From assembly GCF_003003215.1 (NCBI RefSeq), contig NZ_PVUF01000003.1:62001-126000 (forward strand): DNA of 64,000 nucleotides, given 5' to 3'. The translations under genes and the position numbers were made by a program. The first letter of the stretch is position 1; each line of letters starts with the position of its first letter. Shown here one piece after another: positions 9,776 through 18,684 of this stretch. The stretch comes from Tritonibacter scottomollicae (GTDB lineage Bacteria; Pseudomonadota; Alphaproteobacteria; Rhodobacterales; Rhodobacteraceae). The notes beneath the pieces are model-generated. The model was not told the origin of the DNA and made no database searches. It saw nothing but the letters and a program-made list of their open reading frames with translations.

Positions 9776-9862
9776 CTACTGAAGGCACCCATAGGGCTCA
9801 AGCGGGTTTGAAGATCACGCGCGCATCCTGCGCCAGTTTCCGCCCGGCACCCGGCCCGCGGC

Positions 9863-10471
9863 TCACCGATGGCCCCAGTCCTGCGGATCGGCGCTGTTGC
9901 CCGGGCTGAGCCCCAGCACATCGCCCTGCGTCGAGCAGCCCAACCCCAGCACCGTGCGATTGGCATAGGCGAAATAGGCCACCACCTGATTGATCTCGAG
10001 GATTTCGCCATCTGACAGCCCATTGTCCCGCAGGGGCCAGATATCAGCCTGGACCATCTCTGCCGGGCGCTCTGTCAGCTTTTGCGCATAGACCAGCGCG
10101 GCCTTGTCCGCATCCCGCAGCGGCAGGCTGTCGATGTCACGCGCCGCAATGGCAGTACGGATCGCCTCGGCACGCGCATCATCCTGCAGCAACCGCTGCA
10201 AGCCCGCAAAATGATGCTCCACGCAATAGTCACAGCCGTTGAGAGCCGACACCCAGACCCCCAGCACTTCGAGAAACCACTTGGGCAGCGCATTGCCGCT
10301 GTGGTGCAGCACATTCTTGTAGAGCGCCATATGCCCTTCCATGGAATGCGGACGCAGGGAATGCGCCATCATGATGTTGTCGACATTGCCATCCGGCCCC
10401 ACCACCCGGTCATAGAGCTTGCGCAGTTTTCCGGTCGCCTTTTCAAATGCAACGGTTTCAATCCAGGCCAT
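9863..10471 (-). CDS. Peroxidase-related, AhpD-like carboxymuconolactone decarboxylase family protein
   Basis: 202 residues, cytoplasmic, of the CMD/AhpD fold. The redox motif is NGCDYCVEHHF (CxxC followed by His at +3), the thiol pair and proton-relay His of AhpD-type peroxidase partners. Total length and the MAWIETV start match the uncharacterised peroxidase-related subfamily rather than AhpD itself. GGAGG lies 7 bases before the start. It is downstream of the PLP-decarboxylase gene on the same strand (77-base gap). Role in peroxide or organic hydroperoxide defence is inferred from the family. Confidence 0.85.
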   Translation of the reverse strand: MAWIETVAFEKATGKLRKLYDRVVGPDGNVDNIMMAHSLRPHSMEGHMALYKNVLHHSGNALPKWFLEVLGVWVSALNGCDYCVEHHFAGLQRLLQDDARAEAIRTAIAARDIDSLPLRDADKAALVYAQKLTERPAEMVQADIWPLRDNGLSDGEILEINQVVAYFAYANRTVLGLGCSTQGDVLGLSPGNSADPQDWGHR

Positions 10472-10548
10472 TCGTCACCTCCAGCATATAATGCAGGCAC
10501 GCTACCCCGCCACCTGCGCAAAGCAAAGCCTCCCGGTCGCGCGGCAGG

Positions 10549-11964
10549 TCAGACCCGCAACCGCATCTCCTGCACCGCATCCAGCGCGGCGGTGATATCC
10601 TCGTCCCGCGTCCGGTGATTGGTGATCGCGGCGCGCAAACAGGTGGTTCCCGCCACATCCGTGGTGGAAAAGACCGCGCTCCCGGTCAGCTGCAGCGCCA
10701 TGGCGATCTGCGTGTTGATCTGCGACTGGCGCTCCGGTGTCTCTTCGGCCGCGGCGGTGAAGACGCAGATGTTCGACACCACCGGATGCATCAGCGCAAA
10801 GCCGTCCCGCGCCTCTACCTGCGCGCCCATCTGCGCCGCCTGCCTGCAATTGTCGGTGATTGCCGCTGCAAAGGCCGCCGCGCCAAACATCTCCAGCGCG
10901 CACCAGACCTTGATCGCGCGATTGCCCCGGCTGAGGTCGATACCGTAGTCGCAGAACCATGGCTCACCCCCGGCAAGCCCCGCCTCGGCCCCCGCCAGAT
11001 AGGACGGGCGCGCCGCAAAGGCCGCCCGATGCGCGGCGGCGTCCCGCATCAGCACCAACCCGCAGTCATAGCCCACATACATCCATTTGTGAAAATCCAA
11101 CGCCAAACTGTCGGCCCGTTCGATACCATCACTCAATCCCCGCCACGGCGGCTCCGCCAGCCGAGTCCAAGCACCAAAGGCCCCATCGACATGCAGCCAA
11201 AGCCCCTCGGCAACCGCCAGATCCGCCAGCGCATTGAGGTCGTCAAACAGCCCGAGATCCACCGATCCCGCCGTGCCCACGTTCAGGAACGGCATCGCGC
11301 CCGCCGCCCGATCCTCGGCCAGCATGGCCCGCAGCGCCTGCGGATCCATTGGCCCGTCGCGCAGTGGCACCCGGCGCAGGTTCTGCGATCCAATACCCAG
11401 CAGCTCCAGCGCCTTCAGCGTGGCATTGTGCACGCCTGCCCCCGCATAGGCCGTCAGTCGCCGATCCCCCTGCCCCGACTGCCGCAGATCCGGCACCGCC
11501 CGCACCCGCGCCGCCTGAAACGCCAGCACCGTGGCCTGCGACGTGCCGGAGGTAAAAACGCCGCTTGCACCTTCGGCAAAGCCCATGGCCTGCCGCGTCC
11601 AGTCGATCACCGCGCGTTCCATCTGGTTGGCGCCATGGTCGCGACCGCCGCAATTGGCATTCACCGCCGCCGCCGCCATGCCCGCGATCAGATCAGAGGC
11701 CAGCCCAGTGCCCTGCACCCAGCCCCAGAACCGCGGATGGATATTGCCGCCATGATGCGGCAGCACCTCCTCGACCAGCCGCGCCACCAGGTCGCCCTGA
11801 TCCGCCTGCCCGATGGCATAGCGCGCCTCCAGATCCTCCGGCACCGGCTGCCAGGGCCGGTCGCGCGCCACCTGCATCTGGCTGATCGCCGCATCCAGCA
11901 TCCGCCGCGCCTCCACGCGAAACGCGCCCCAGTCGTCGGGGTCCAATATACCGTTCTTGCCCAT
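10549..11964 (-). CDS. PLP-dependent decarboxylase, group II (aromatic/glutamate decarboxylase-like)
   Basis: 471 residues, fold-type I. Motifs: HPRFWGWVQGTG near residue 75, GVFTSGTSQAT in the phosphate-binding region, HVDGAFGAW with the PLP-pyridine Asp, and the Schiff-base Lys in ALDFHKWMYVGYDCG. This places it with the aromatic-L-amino-acid/2,4-diaminobutyrate/glutamate decarboxylase group. The substrate is not fixed by sequence reading. The frame is open 16 codons further upstream, but homology begins at MGKNGILDPDDW, where I place the start. It is divergent from a small membrane-anchored gene. Confidence 0.85.
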   Translation of the reverse strand: MGKNGILDPDDWGAFRVEARRMLDAAISQMQVARDRPWQPVPEDLEARYAIGQADQGDLVARLVEEVLPHHGGNIHPRFWGWVQGTGLASDLIAGMAAAAVNANCGGRDHGANQMERAVIDWTRQAMGFAEGASGVFTSGTSQATVLAFQAARVRAVPDLRQSGQGDRRLTAYAGAGVHNATLKALELLGIGSQNLRRVPLRDGPMDPQALRAMLAEDRAAGAMPFLNVGTAGSVDLGLFDDLNALADLAVAEGLWLHVDGAFGAWTRLAEPPWRGLSDGIERADSLALDFHKWMYVGYDCGLVLMRDAAAHRAAFAARPSYLAGAEAGLAGGEPWFCDYGIDLSRGNRAIKVWCALEMFGAAAFAAAITDNCRQAAQMGAQVEARDGFALMHPVVSNICVFTAAAEETPERQSQINTQIAMALQLTGSAVFSTTDVAGTTCLRAAITNHRTRDEDITAALDAVQEMRLRV

Positions 11965-12076
11965 GGACCTATGTCCCCCGTTTGCTAAGCTGCGACTGTT
12001 TGAACAGCACATTGAGCAGCCCCCCGCGCAGGGTCAACTCAGGCTGCACCCAAAATCGGCAAAGGGAGGTTTGATC

Positions 12077-12685
12077 GTGGCCATTGGACGCGTCGAGCGT
12101 ATCACCGCTCTGGTTGCGGCGCTCTTGGGCATTGCAACCGGCATCGGCTACTTTTGGGATCGGCTCAGTCCGGCGCCGACATTGGCCTATTTCGACGGCA
12201 CCGCCAGCACCGATGCCAGCCAGCTCAGCGACGGCGACAACACCGCGCTGCGTGATTTTCTGGCCCAGCAGGGAAACAACCCGGTCTTTCTGGACCTCTC
12301 TGTCTACGTCAACGAGCTGTCACCACGCCGCACACCGGCCTGCGACACGGATCCGCCCGCTGGTATGAGCGCGGCCGCGGACGCGAGTTCCTACGTGTTC
12401 TGGTCTCTCGAGCCGAACCACACCTGCATCACAGGGACCGGCGCACAGCAGCCCTCCGCGGTCTTGTTCGCCTTAGACTTGGCCCTGGACCAGACCATAC
12501 CGGGTGCCGACGTCCAAATCCCCCCATCTTCCAGCGGCGGCGTGGGGCGCTGGGTTCAGCGGATCTCCGGCTTCTTTCTGGTTGCGCACGGCAGTTACGG
12601 TGGGCAGGACGTCTTTACCCTCACCCCCACAGCTGTTGCGCAGGATCTACGGCAGGCCACCCGTACGGCCGCCGCCAAACGCTGA
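12077..12685 (+). CDS. Hypothetical membrane-anchored protein
   Basis: 202 residues if started at GTG 12077, which has GGGAGG 7 bases upstream. No good ATG is available. One N-terminal membrane segment (ITALVAALLGIATGIGYFW, residues 9-27) would leave a soluble domain in the periplasm. That domain has four Cys (CDTDPP, HTCITG and the start) and a C-terminal beta-rich part. I know no family. It stands alone between the decarboxylase (opposite strand) and parE. Confidence 0.6.
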   Translation: MAIGRVERITALVAALLGIATGIGYFWDRLSPAPTLAYFDGTASTDASQLSDGDNTALRDFLAQQGNNPVFLDLSVYVNELSPRRTPACDTDPPAGMSAAADASSYVFWSLEPNHTCITGTGAQQPSAVLFALDLALDQTIPGADVQIPPSSSGGVGRWVQRISGFFLVAHGSYGGQDVFTLTPTAVAQDLRQATRTAAAKR

Positions 12686-12708
12686 CCGGGCGGGGCGTCG
12701 ACACGCGG

Positions 12709-12734
12709 GACGCGCCCTTATCCACAGGCGCGTC
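12709..12734. promoter_or_regulatory. Perfect DnaA box inside the loop of an inverted repeat, upstream of parE
   Basis: TTATCCACA (12718-12726) is the consensus high-affinity DnaA box. It fills nine of the ten loop bases of a perfect 8-bp inverted repeat, GACGCGCC / GGCGCGTC. It lies 85 bases before parE. The stem could also end transcription of the upstream gene, but no T-run follows. Confidence 0.6.
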
Positions 12735-12811
12735 ACGCCCCTTCCCCCGCCCGATCACATACGCCATAATAGCCACCAACCAAACCCAACGATAAGAGCA
12801 GTGATCCGCAT

Positions 12812-14770
12812 ATGGCCGACGATCTCCTGAGCCCGTCCTCGTCCGACACCTATGACGCCTCCTCCATCGAAGTCCTCGAAGGCCTGGAACCCGTGCGTCA
12901 ACGCCCCGGCATGTATATCGGCGGCACCGACGAACGGGCGCTGCACCATATGGTGGCGGAAATCCTCGACAACTCCATGGACGAGGCCGTCGCCGGTCAC
13001 GCCAACCGCATCGAGGTGGAGCTGAACGCCGACTACTCGCTCACCGTGCGCGACAATGGCCGCGGCATCCCGATCGATCCGCACCCGAAGTTCCCGGACA
13101 AATCGGCGTTGGAGGTGATCCTCTGTACCCTGCACGCGGGCGGCAAATTCTCCGGCAAGGCCTATCAGACCTCCGGCGGTCTGCACGGGGTCGGCTCCTC
13201 GGTGGTCAACGCCCTGTCGGATCTGCTGGTGGTGCAGGTCGCCAAGAACAAGGAACTTTTTGAACAGCGGTTCTCGCGCGGTGTGCCGCAGGGGCCGGTG
13301 GAAAAGATCGGCGCCGCCCCCAACCGGCGCGGCACCACCGTGACCTTCCACGCCGACGAGCAGATCTTCGGCTCTCACCGTTTCAAACCCAAGCGCCTGT
13401 TCACCCTGGTGCGCTCCAAGGCCTATCTGTTCTCCGGTGTCGAGATCCGCTGGAAATCCGCCATCGACGACGGTGAGACCCCGACCGAGGCCACCTTCCA
13501 CTTCCCCGGCGGCCTCAAGGATTATCTGACCGAGGTGCTGGGCAAATCCTCCGTCTACGCCGATGCGCCCTTCGCCGGGAAGGTGGAGTTCCGCGAGAAG
13601 TTCAACGCGCCCGGCTACGTGGAATGGGCGATCAACTGGACCCCCTCGCGGGATGGCTTCACCCAGTCCTACTGTAACACCGTCCCCACCCCCGAAGGCG
13701 GCACCCATGTCGCCGGCTTCTGGGCCGCAATGCTCAAGGGCATCAAGGCTTATGGCGAGCTGGTCGGCAACAAGAAGGCCGCCAGCATCACCCGCGAGGA
13801 TCTGATGGCGGGCGGCTGCGCGCTGGTCTCCTGCTTCATCGCCGACCCGGCCTTTGTCGGCCAGACCAAGGATCGCCTCTCCACCGAGATCGCCGCCAAG
13901 ATGGTGGAAAACTCGGTGCGCGATCACTTTGACAACTGGCTCGCCGCCGACACCAAATCCGCCGGTGCCATCCTCGATTTCCTGGTGCTGCGCGCCGAGG
14001 AACGCCTGCGCCGCAAGCAGGAGAAGGAGACCCAGCGCAAATCGGCCACCAAGAAGCTGCGCCTGCCCGGCAAGCTCACCGATTGCACCTCCAAGGACCG
14101 CTCCGGCACCGAGCTGTTCATCGTCGAGGGTGACTCTGCGGGGGGCTCCGGCAAGGGCGCACGCTACCGCGAATATCAGGCGCTCCTGCCCCTGAAGGGC
14201 AAGATCCTCAATGTGCTGGGCGCCGCCTCCGGCAAGCTGACCTCAAACGCCGAGATCCGCGATCTCTGCGAAGCGCTTGGCGTTGGCTTGGGCACCAAGT
14301 TCAGCCTCGATGACCTTCGCTATGACAAGATCATCATCATGACCGATGCGGATGTCGACGGCGCCCATATCGCGTCCCTCCTGATGACCTTCTTCTTCAC
14401 CCAGATGCGCCCGCTGATCGACGGCGGCCACCTCTATCTGGCCTGCCCGCCCCTGTTCCGCCTGACCCAAGGGGCCAAGCGCGTCTATTGCCTCGACGAG
14501 GCCGAGCGCGACATGTGGCTGGAGAAAGGCCTCGGCGGCAAGGGCAAGATCGACGTGAGCCGCTTCAAGGGTCTCGGCGAGATGGACGCCAAGGACCTGA
14601 AAGAGACCACCATGGACCCCAAGACCCGGAAATTGATCCGGGTCACCATCGACGAGGACGAACCCGGCGAGACCGGAGATCTGGTCGAGCGACTGATGGG
14701 CAAGAAACCCGAGCTGCGCTACCAGTATATTCAGGAAAACGCCAAGTTCGTGGAGGAGCTGGATGTTTGA
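12812..14770 (+). CDS. parE: DNA topoisomerase IV subunit B
   Basis: 652 residues, ATPase subunit of the type IIA topoisomerase that decatenates daughter chromosomes together with ParC. GHKL ATPase landmarks: EILDNSMDEAVAG (Mg/ATP Asn), DNGRGIPIDPHP, and the lid TSGGLHGVGSSVVNALS. The Toprim domain has VEGDSAGGS and TDADVDGAH, and the C terminus ends RFKGLGEMDAKDL...ELRYQYIQENA. It is called ParE rather than GyrB because of its short length (no insert; GyrB is about 800) and the PGKLTDC block. The stop overlaps the TTG start of the next gene. A DnaA box lies upstream. Confidence 0.95.
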   Translation: MADDLLSPSSSDTYDASSIEVLEGLEPVRQRPGMYIGGTDERALHHMVAEILDNSMDEAVAGHANRIEVELNADYSLTVRDNGRGIPIDPHPKFPDKSALEVILCTLHAGGKFSGKAYQTSGGLHGVGSSVVNALSDLLVVQVAKNKELFEQRFSRGVPQGPVEKIGAAPNRRGTTVTFHADEQIFGSHRFKPKRLFTLVRSKAYLFSGVEIRWKSAIDDGETPTEATFHFPGGLKDYLTEVLGKSSVYADAPFAGKVEFREKFNAPGYVEWAINWTPSRDGFTQSYCNTVPTPEGGTHVAGFWAAMLKGIKAYGELVGNKKAASITREDLMAGGCALVSCFIADPAFVGQTKDRLSTEIAAKMVENSVRDHFDNWLAADTKSAGAILDFLVLRAEERLRRKQEKETQRKSATKKLRLPGKLTDCTSKDRSGTELFIVEGDSAGGSGKGARYREYQALLPLKGKILNVLGAASGKLTSNAEIRDLCEALGVGLGTKFSLDDLRYDKIIIMTDADVDGAHIASLLMTFFFTQMRPLIDGGHLYLACPPLFRLTQGAKRVYCLDEAERDMWLEKGLGGKGKIDVSRFKGLGEMDAKDLKETTMDPKTRKLIRVTIDEDEPGETGDLVERLMGKKPELRYQYIQENAKFVEELDV

Positions 14771-15717
14771 GCGTTCCTGATCGCCATCACATTTTAGCGG
14801 AAACCTACCAAAAACAATTTATTGCAGAAGGCAAGTGCGTCTGGGTTCATGACAAAGAGGAGGGGAAGCAATTCCCCACTCAACCCAAAAACTCCACTGT
14901 ACGTACAGGCTTCAACACCGCACTTTTGCCGGATGGCAGCTTTGACAAGGCGTCGATGGAAACGTTCTTTTCAACGCTGGAAACTGAATACGCCCAAATC
15001 ATCACCCAATTTCGATCAGGTTTCCAGACTAGCAAGCGAATAGGCTATGCTATCGCCTTCATGCAATTTCAAGCGGCACGTTCTCCATTAGTTCGAAGAT
15101 TCATGACCGATTTGCTACTACAGCTCACTCCTGACGACGAGCGCCTTCTGAAGGTATTGCAGGTAGAGAATGTAGGAATCGAACTTCTTCGGCGAGCACG
15201 AGCAGGTGATGTAGATGCGAAGACAAAAATTGGACTACATTCTACCAAACACATTGTGGATGGAGTGAGCAACGCGCTAAAGGGACTTTGGTACAGACCT
15301 ATACGCCTCTGTTCTCCCATGCCATTGGTAACCTCCGACAACCCAGTGATATATTTTTCGGTCAAGAGACAAAACGGAAAAGTACAGACCGGGTTGCCAT
15401 TTGAAGGGTCAAGAGTTCTGTGTTTCTTTCCAATGGCGAAAGACATCCTTCTATTCGGCGACACTGAACGCCCGCCTCTTGACAAGTTAATGAACGATAG
15501 GCCTAGTCAGATTTCTAATTCTATCGCATTGGTAAAACGGCTGAACGCTGTAAGCGCCATAAATGCGGAGCGAAGTATTGTCGCTCCTTCCGAGACGAGT
15601 TTAAAAAGAACCATGTCGTCTATTGCCAAGAAAACTGCTAGTGTTTCCACTTTGCTTGAGATGTACAATCAGTTGGCGAAAGCCGCTTTATATGTAACTT
15701 CCGAACACTGGAAGTAA
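14767..15717 (+). CDS. DUF4238-like protein of unknown function
   Basis: 316 residues. The opening SVPDRHHILAETYQKQF followed by VWVHDKE is the pattern of DUF4238 proteins (HHxxP...Y...F, then VWVYDK). The rest is helical, with LVTSDNPVIYF midway, a block shared by that family. It starts at TTG 14767, overlapping the parE stop (TTGA), with GGAGGAG 8 bases upstream inside parE. Base composition is clearly poorer in GC than the flanking genes, so it looks recently acquired. No biochemical role is established; the family is often accessory. A nested inverted repeat follows it. Confidence 0.7.
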   Translation: MSVPDRHHILAETYQKQFIAEGKCVWVHDKEEGKQFPTQPKNSTVRTGFNTALLPDGSFDKASMETFFSTLETEYAQIITQFRSGFQTSKRIGYAIAFMQFQAARSPLVRRFMTDLLLQLTPDDERLLKVLQVENVGIELLRRARAGDVDAKTKIGLHSTKHIVDGVSNALKGLWYRPIRLCSPMPLVTSDNPVIYFSVKRQNGKVQTGLPFEGSRVLCFFPMAKDILLFGDTERPPLDKLMNDRPSQISNSIALVKRLNAVSAINAERSIVAPSETSLKRTMSSIAKKTASVSTLLEMYNQLAKAALYVTSEHWK

Positions 15718-15731
15718 TCCCGCAACACAAC

Positions 15732-15792
15732 GCCCGCGCCTGACCTTGGGGAGGCGTGAAGCGCCTTCCCGGGGGGAAGGTCAGGCGCGGGC
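15732..15792. terminator. Nested inverted repeat after the DUF4238 gene
   Basis: Perfect 16-bp arms, GCCCGCGCCTGACCTT (15732-15747) and its complement (15777-15792), enclose a smaller GC-rich hairpin (about 15749-15770). It starts 15 bases after the stop codon. There is no T-run, so it may be a transcript-end structure or a repeat element boundary. Confidence 0.5.
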
Positions 15793-16431
15793 CGTGCCGC
15801 TGCGCGCCACGTCCCAGGAAAAATCCCGCCAACGCCGCTCCTTGATTTGCACCGTCGGTTGCGCAGGGCTCCGCCCGTCCAGCCCTCACATTCATCTTCT
15901 CTCAAATATCCCCGCCGGAGGCTCCCCGGACGCCCCAAGCGCCGCGGCCACCGGCGTTGCACCCCCGGCGCACGGCCAGCACGCGCGCCCTTTACCCCCG
16001 GATGCCATACTCAACGGCGTCGCGACATCGGGCGCGGGCTGACATCCCGCCGCCCACCAGGAGAACAGGGCCCCAGAGACCACCCCTTCATCGGGTGCAG
16101 GGGATCCGGCCAGACGCGGGGAAACCTGCGCCATCTCTCCGCTTCCCCGGGGACTTCAAACCCTCGTGGCGGCGCCGCCATTTATCACGCTCTTTGCCAC
16201 AACGCCTTGTAAGGCAGTGACAAAACAGATTGATCCCAGCAGGCCGCCGTGCCTCACCTTCCCGCCAGACAGAGGGCGGAGAGGGGCATCTGCACGTCTG
16301 GCCTTCCTCACCTCCCCGCCCAGCCGCTGCTGGTCCGACGGGTCAAATCCATCGTGGAGCTACGCCCCCGCACGCGCTAAGATCACCCCAAGAGACCCCA
16401 TATTCGACCTGCCCGGCTGAGGACGCCACCC
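15793..16431. other. Gene-less stretch of about 640 bases
   Basis: No frame here has a plausible ribosome-binding site and a recognisable product. It leads into a decayed DNA-glycosylase fragment, so it may be degraded accessory sequence. Confidence 0.4.
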
Positions 16432-16725
16432 ATGCGCCATTTCGACGAGATCTTTGCCATCCCGGTCGCCCGCCATTGCGACCCCGCCGTGCTCAAGGGC
16501 AGACTGGCACAGCCCATGTCGCAGATCACCGCCCGGCCCAAGGACCGCTGGCGGCCGGTTGTGTCCCTCTGTGCCGTCAACGCGGGTTGCGATCGGCAAG
16601 TCACCGATCCGCCCGCCGCCATAAAAGAGCCGATGCAGATACTGCAGGACGCCTGCGCCAGCTGGGCGGCGCAATCGGACCAGTCGCTTCATCGGGGCAG
16701 CCGGGTGCGGGCGTTCAGTGTCTAG
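16432..16725 (+). pseudogene. Decayed N-terminal fragment of a DNA-3-methyladenine glycosylase I-type gene
   Basis: 97 codons. The first 60 residues fit the start of the Rhodobacterales 3-methyladenine glycosylase-like family: FDEIFAI, an R at the end of the first helix, then KDRW, then SLCAVNAGCDRQV where intact members have a RCIFQAGFNWKV-like block. After that the similarity stops and the frame ends at about half the normal 200 residues. Many conserved positions are altered. I read this as a truncated, degenerate remnant of a base-excision-repair gene. It overlaps the next gene by eight bases. Confidence 0.45.
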
Positions 16726-17401
16726 GGCGCTCCTCCTCATTCTGATCCTGCTGGCCGCCTGCGGCCGCAGCCCCACCGAGCGGGAACGCTTGTTCCTCGG
16801 CACCATCCATGGCGACAGTCTGGATTACGCCCGCCTGCGTCTGGTCGAGGGCGCGCCACTGCGCGCGGTCACCTTCCGCCGCCCACAACGCCCCCGCACC
16901 ACCTGCCGTGAACGCATCCTGCCACCGCGCCCCGCCGGCGAGCTGGTCACCGCCTCTCCCGCTGCGGTGGCGCTGTTCAACCGTATCTTCTTCACCCGCG
17001 AATGGTTTGCCCCGGACTACACGCCTGACTATCCGCAAACGCTGCATCTGGTGGAGGCGATGCTCCTGGCGCATGAGGCCACCCATGTCTGGCAATGGCA
17101 GAACCGCGCCCTCACCGGCTACACGCCGCTGAAGGCGCTTGGCGAACATAGCGCCTCGCCCGATCCCTATCTGTTTGACCTTGATGGCCCGGCGGAGTTC
17201 CTCGCTTATGGCTACGAACAGCAGGGCACCATCGTGGAGGAATACGTCTGCTGCCGCGCCCTCGCCCCCAATGCCCCGCGCACCCAACGCCTGCATGAGA
17301 TGCTCGCCGAGGTGATGCCCGTCTCCGACCTGCCGCACAGCCGCGAAAGCGACGTGCTGTTGCCCTGGAAGGGTGCCAAACTCGACAAGATCTGCGATTG
17401 A
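16718..17401 (+). CDS. Putative lipoprotein with a HEATH zinc-binding-like motif
   Basis: 227 residues from GTG 16718. MSRALLLILILLAACG is a lipoprotein signal with lipobox LAAC (Cys 15), so the protein is probably membrane-anchored in the periplasm. Residues near 120 read LLAHEATHVWQWQ, an HExxH-type sequence usual in zinc metallopeptidases. A downstream Glu (GPAEFLAYGYEQQ) could be the third ligand, gluzincin-like. No named family is recognised. Peptidase activity is an inference. It follows the glycosylase remnant and precedes a small permease on the same strand. Confidence 0.7.
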   Translation: MSRALLLILILLAACGRSPTERERLFLGTIHGDSLDYARLRLVEGAPLRAVTFRRPQRPRTTCRERILPPRPAGELVTASPAAVALFNRIFFTREWFAPDYTPDYPQTLHLVEAMLLAHEATHVWQWQNRALTGYTPLKALGEHSASPDPYLFDLDGPAEFLAYGYEQQGTIVEEYVCCRALAPNAPRTQRLHEMLAEVMPVSDLPHSRESDVLLPWKGAKLDKICD

Positions 17402-17531
17402 TCCCCCGCCCAGAGGAGCGTTGCGTAGAAATACGCGGGCGCACGGATAGCGCTTGCCCCCTGTTTGCCAGCGCCGCATTCTGCCCCGACACGCAATCGC
17501 AGGTGGAGCGATCATGGGGAGGACAAGCGAA

Positions 17532-17969
17532 ATGACCCAGTATGCGCTGATCATGCTGGCGGCCGGTGTCGGCATTCCGGTGCTGGCTGCGCTCAACGCG
17601 CGATTGGGGCAGTTCCTCGGCGCGCCGGGCGCGGCCTGCGTGGTGCTTTTTGCGGTGGCCTTTGTCGCGGCGATCGCATTCTATCTGCTGGTGGGGCCAA
17701 AAACCCTGACACAGGTTGTGGTCGCCCCGAAACACCTGCTGCTGGGTGGGATTCTGGTGGCCTTCTACGTGCTCTCCATCACCCATGTGGCGCCCCATTT
17801 CGGGGTTGGCAACGCGGTGTTCTTCGTGCTGTTGGGGCAGCTGTTGTCCGCCGCCGCCATCGACCATTTTGGCCTCTTTGGCGCACAGATCAGCCCGCTG
17901 ACCTGGATGCGGGCGCTGGGTATTTCGGTGATGGCGGCCGGCGTCTGGATCACCCAGATCGCCGCCTGA
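17532..17969 (+). CDS. Small DMT-superfamily membrane protein (DUF606/YdcZ-like)
   Basis: 145 residues with five likely membrane helices. It begins MTQYALIMLAAGVGIPVLAALNARLG and contains FVAAIAFYLLVG and GVGNAVFFVLLGQLLSAAAIDHFG, the pattern of the half-size EamA relatives of the YdcZ (DUF606) family. Such proteins usually work as dimers. The transported compound is unknown. The start at 17532 has GGAGG 9 bases upstream. ATG 17514, also with GGAG ahead, would add six residues. It is convergent with lolD. Confidence 0.8.
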   Translation: MTQYALIMLAAGVGIPVLAALNARLGQFLGAPGAACVVLFAVAFVAAIAFYLLVGPKTLTQVVVAPKHLLLGGILVAFYVLSITHVAPHFGVGNAVFFVLLGQLLSAAAIDHFGLFGAQISPLTWMRALGISVMAAGVWITQIAA

Positions 17970-18000
17970 CCCCCGCTTTGCCTGCTGAAATCAGCGTGCA

Positions 18001-18684
18001 TCACCCCGCGCGCAGCACGCCTTCTTCCAGCCGCAGCATCCGGTCCATACGCGCAGCCAGCTCCAGATTATGGGTGGCGATCAGTGCCGACAGGCCGGTC
18101 TCAGATACCAGCCGCATCAGCACATCAAACACCTGATCCGAGGTCGCCGGATCAAGGTTCCCGGTCGGCTCATCCGCCAGCAGGATACGCGGGCTGTTGG
18201 CCAGCGCCCGGCAGACTGCCACCCGCTGTTGCTCGCCCCCGGAAAGCGCTGCGGGTCGATGCGCGGCGCGGTCCGACAGTCCCACAAGCGCCAGCAGCTC
18301 GGCGCCGCGCGCCTCTGCCGCGCGTTGGGAGACGCCATTGGCCAGCTGTGGCAGCACGAGGTTTTCCAGCGCCGTGAACTCCGGCAGCAGATGGTGGAAC
18401 TGGTAGACAAACCCCACGTCCTGCCGCCGCACCCGCGTACGCTTGCGATCACTGGCGCCCGCCATATCCTGCCCGCCGATCTCGACGGTGCCCGCATCCG
18501 CCACATCCAGCAGGCCTGCGATCTGCAACAGCGTTGACTTGCCAGCCCCCGAAGGCGCCACCAGCGCCACCACTTCGCCCGCACGCAGGGTCAGATCCGC
18601 GCCGCGCAGCACCTGCACCTCGCCCGGGGTGCCGGGCAGATAAGTCTTGGTCAGCCCGTCGATCTGCAACGTGATCTCACTCAT
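18001..18684 (-). CDS. lolD: Lipoprotein-releasing ABC transporter, ATP-binding subunit
   Basis: 227 residues. Walker A is APSGAGKST (residues 43-51), the ABC signature [10 protein letters not shown], Walker B ILLADEP, and the switch His in [10 protein letters not shown]. It powers extraction of outer-membrane lipoproteins from the inner membrane and hand-over to LolA. Its start overlaps the 3' end of the permease gene by eight bases, so the two are translated together. Length and motifs are typical for LolD. Confidence 0.93.
   Translation of the reverse strand: MSEITLQIDGLTKTYLPGTPGEVQVLRGADLTLRAGEVVALVAPSGAGKSTLLQIAGLLDVADAGTVEIGGQDMAGASDRKRTRVRRQDVGFVYQFHHLLPEFTALENLVLPQLANGVSQRAAEARGAELLALVGLSDRAAHRPAALSGGEQQRVAVCRALANSPRILLADEPTGNLDPATSDQVFDVLMRLVSETGLSALIATHNLELAARMDRMLRLEEGVLRAG

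Noticed and set aside
14110-14180. Unusual residues after the ParE VEGDSAGGS motif (GKGARYREYQ instead of the more common AKxARDRxxQ)
   Set aside because: The key Lys, Arg and Gln positions can still be matched, so this is probably normal family variation and not a defect.
16360-16806. A 148-codon minus-strand frame covering the glycosylase remnant
   Set aside because: The plus-strand reading shows family similarity, while this one has no recognisable domain or start signal.
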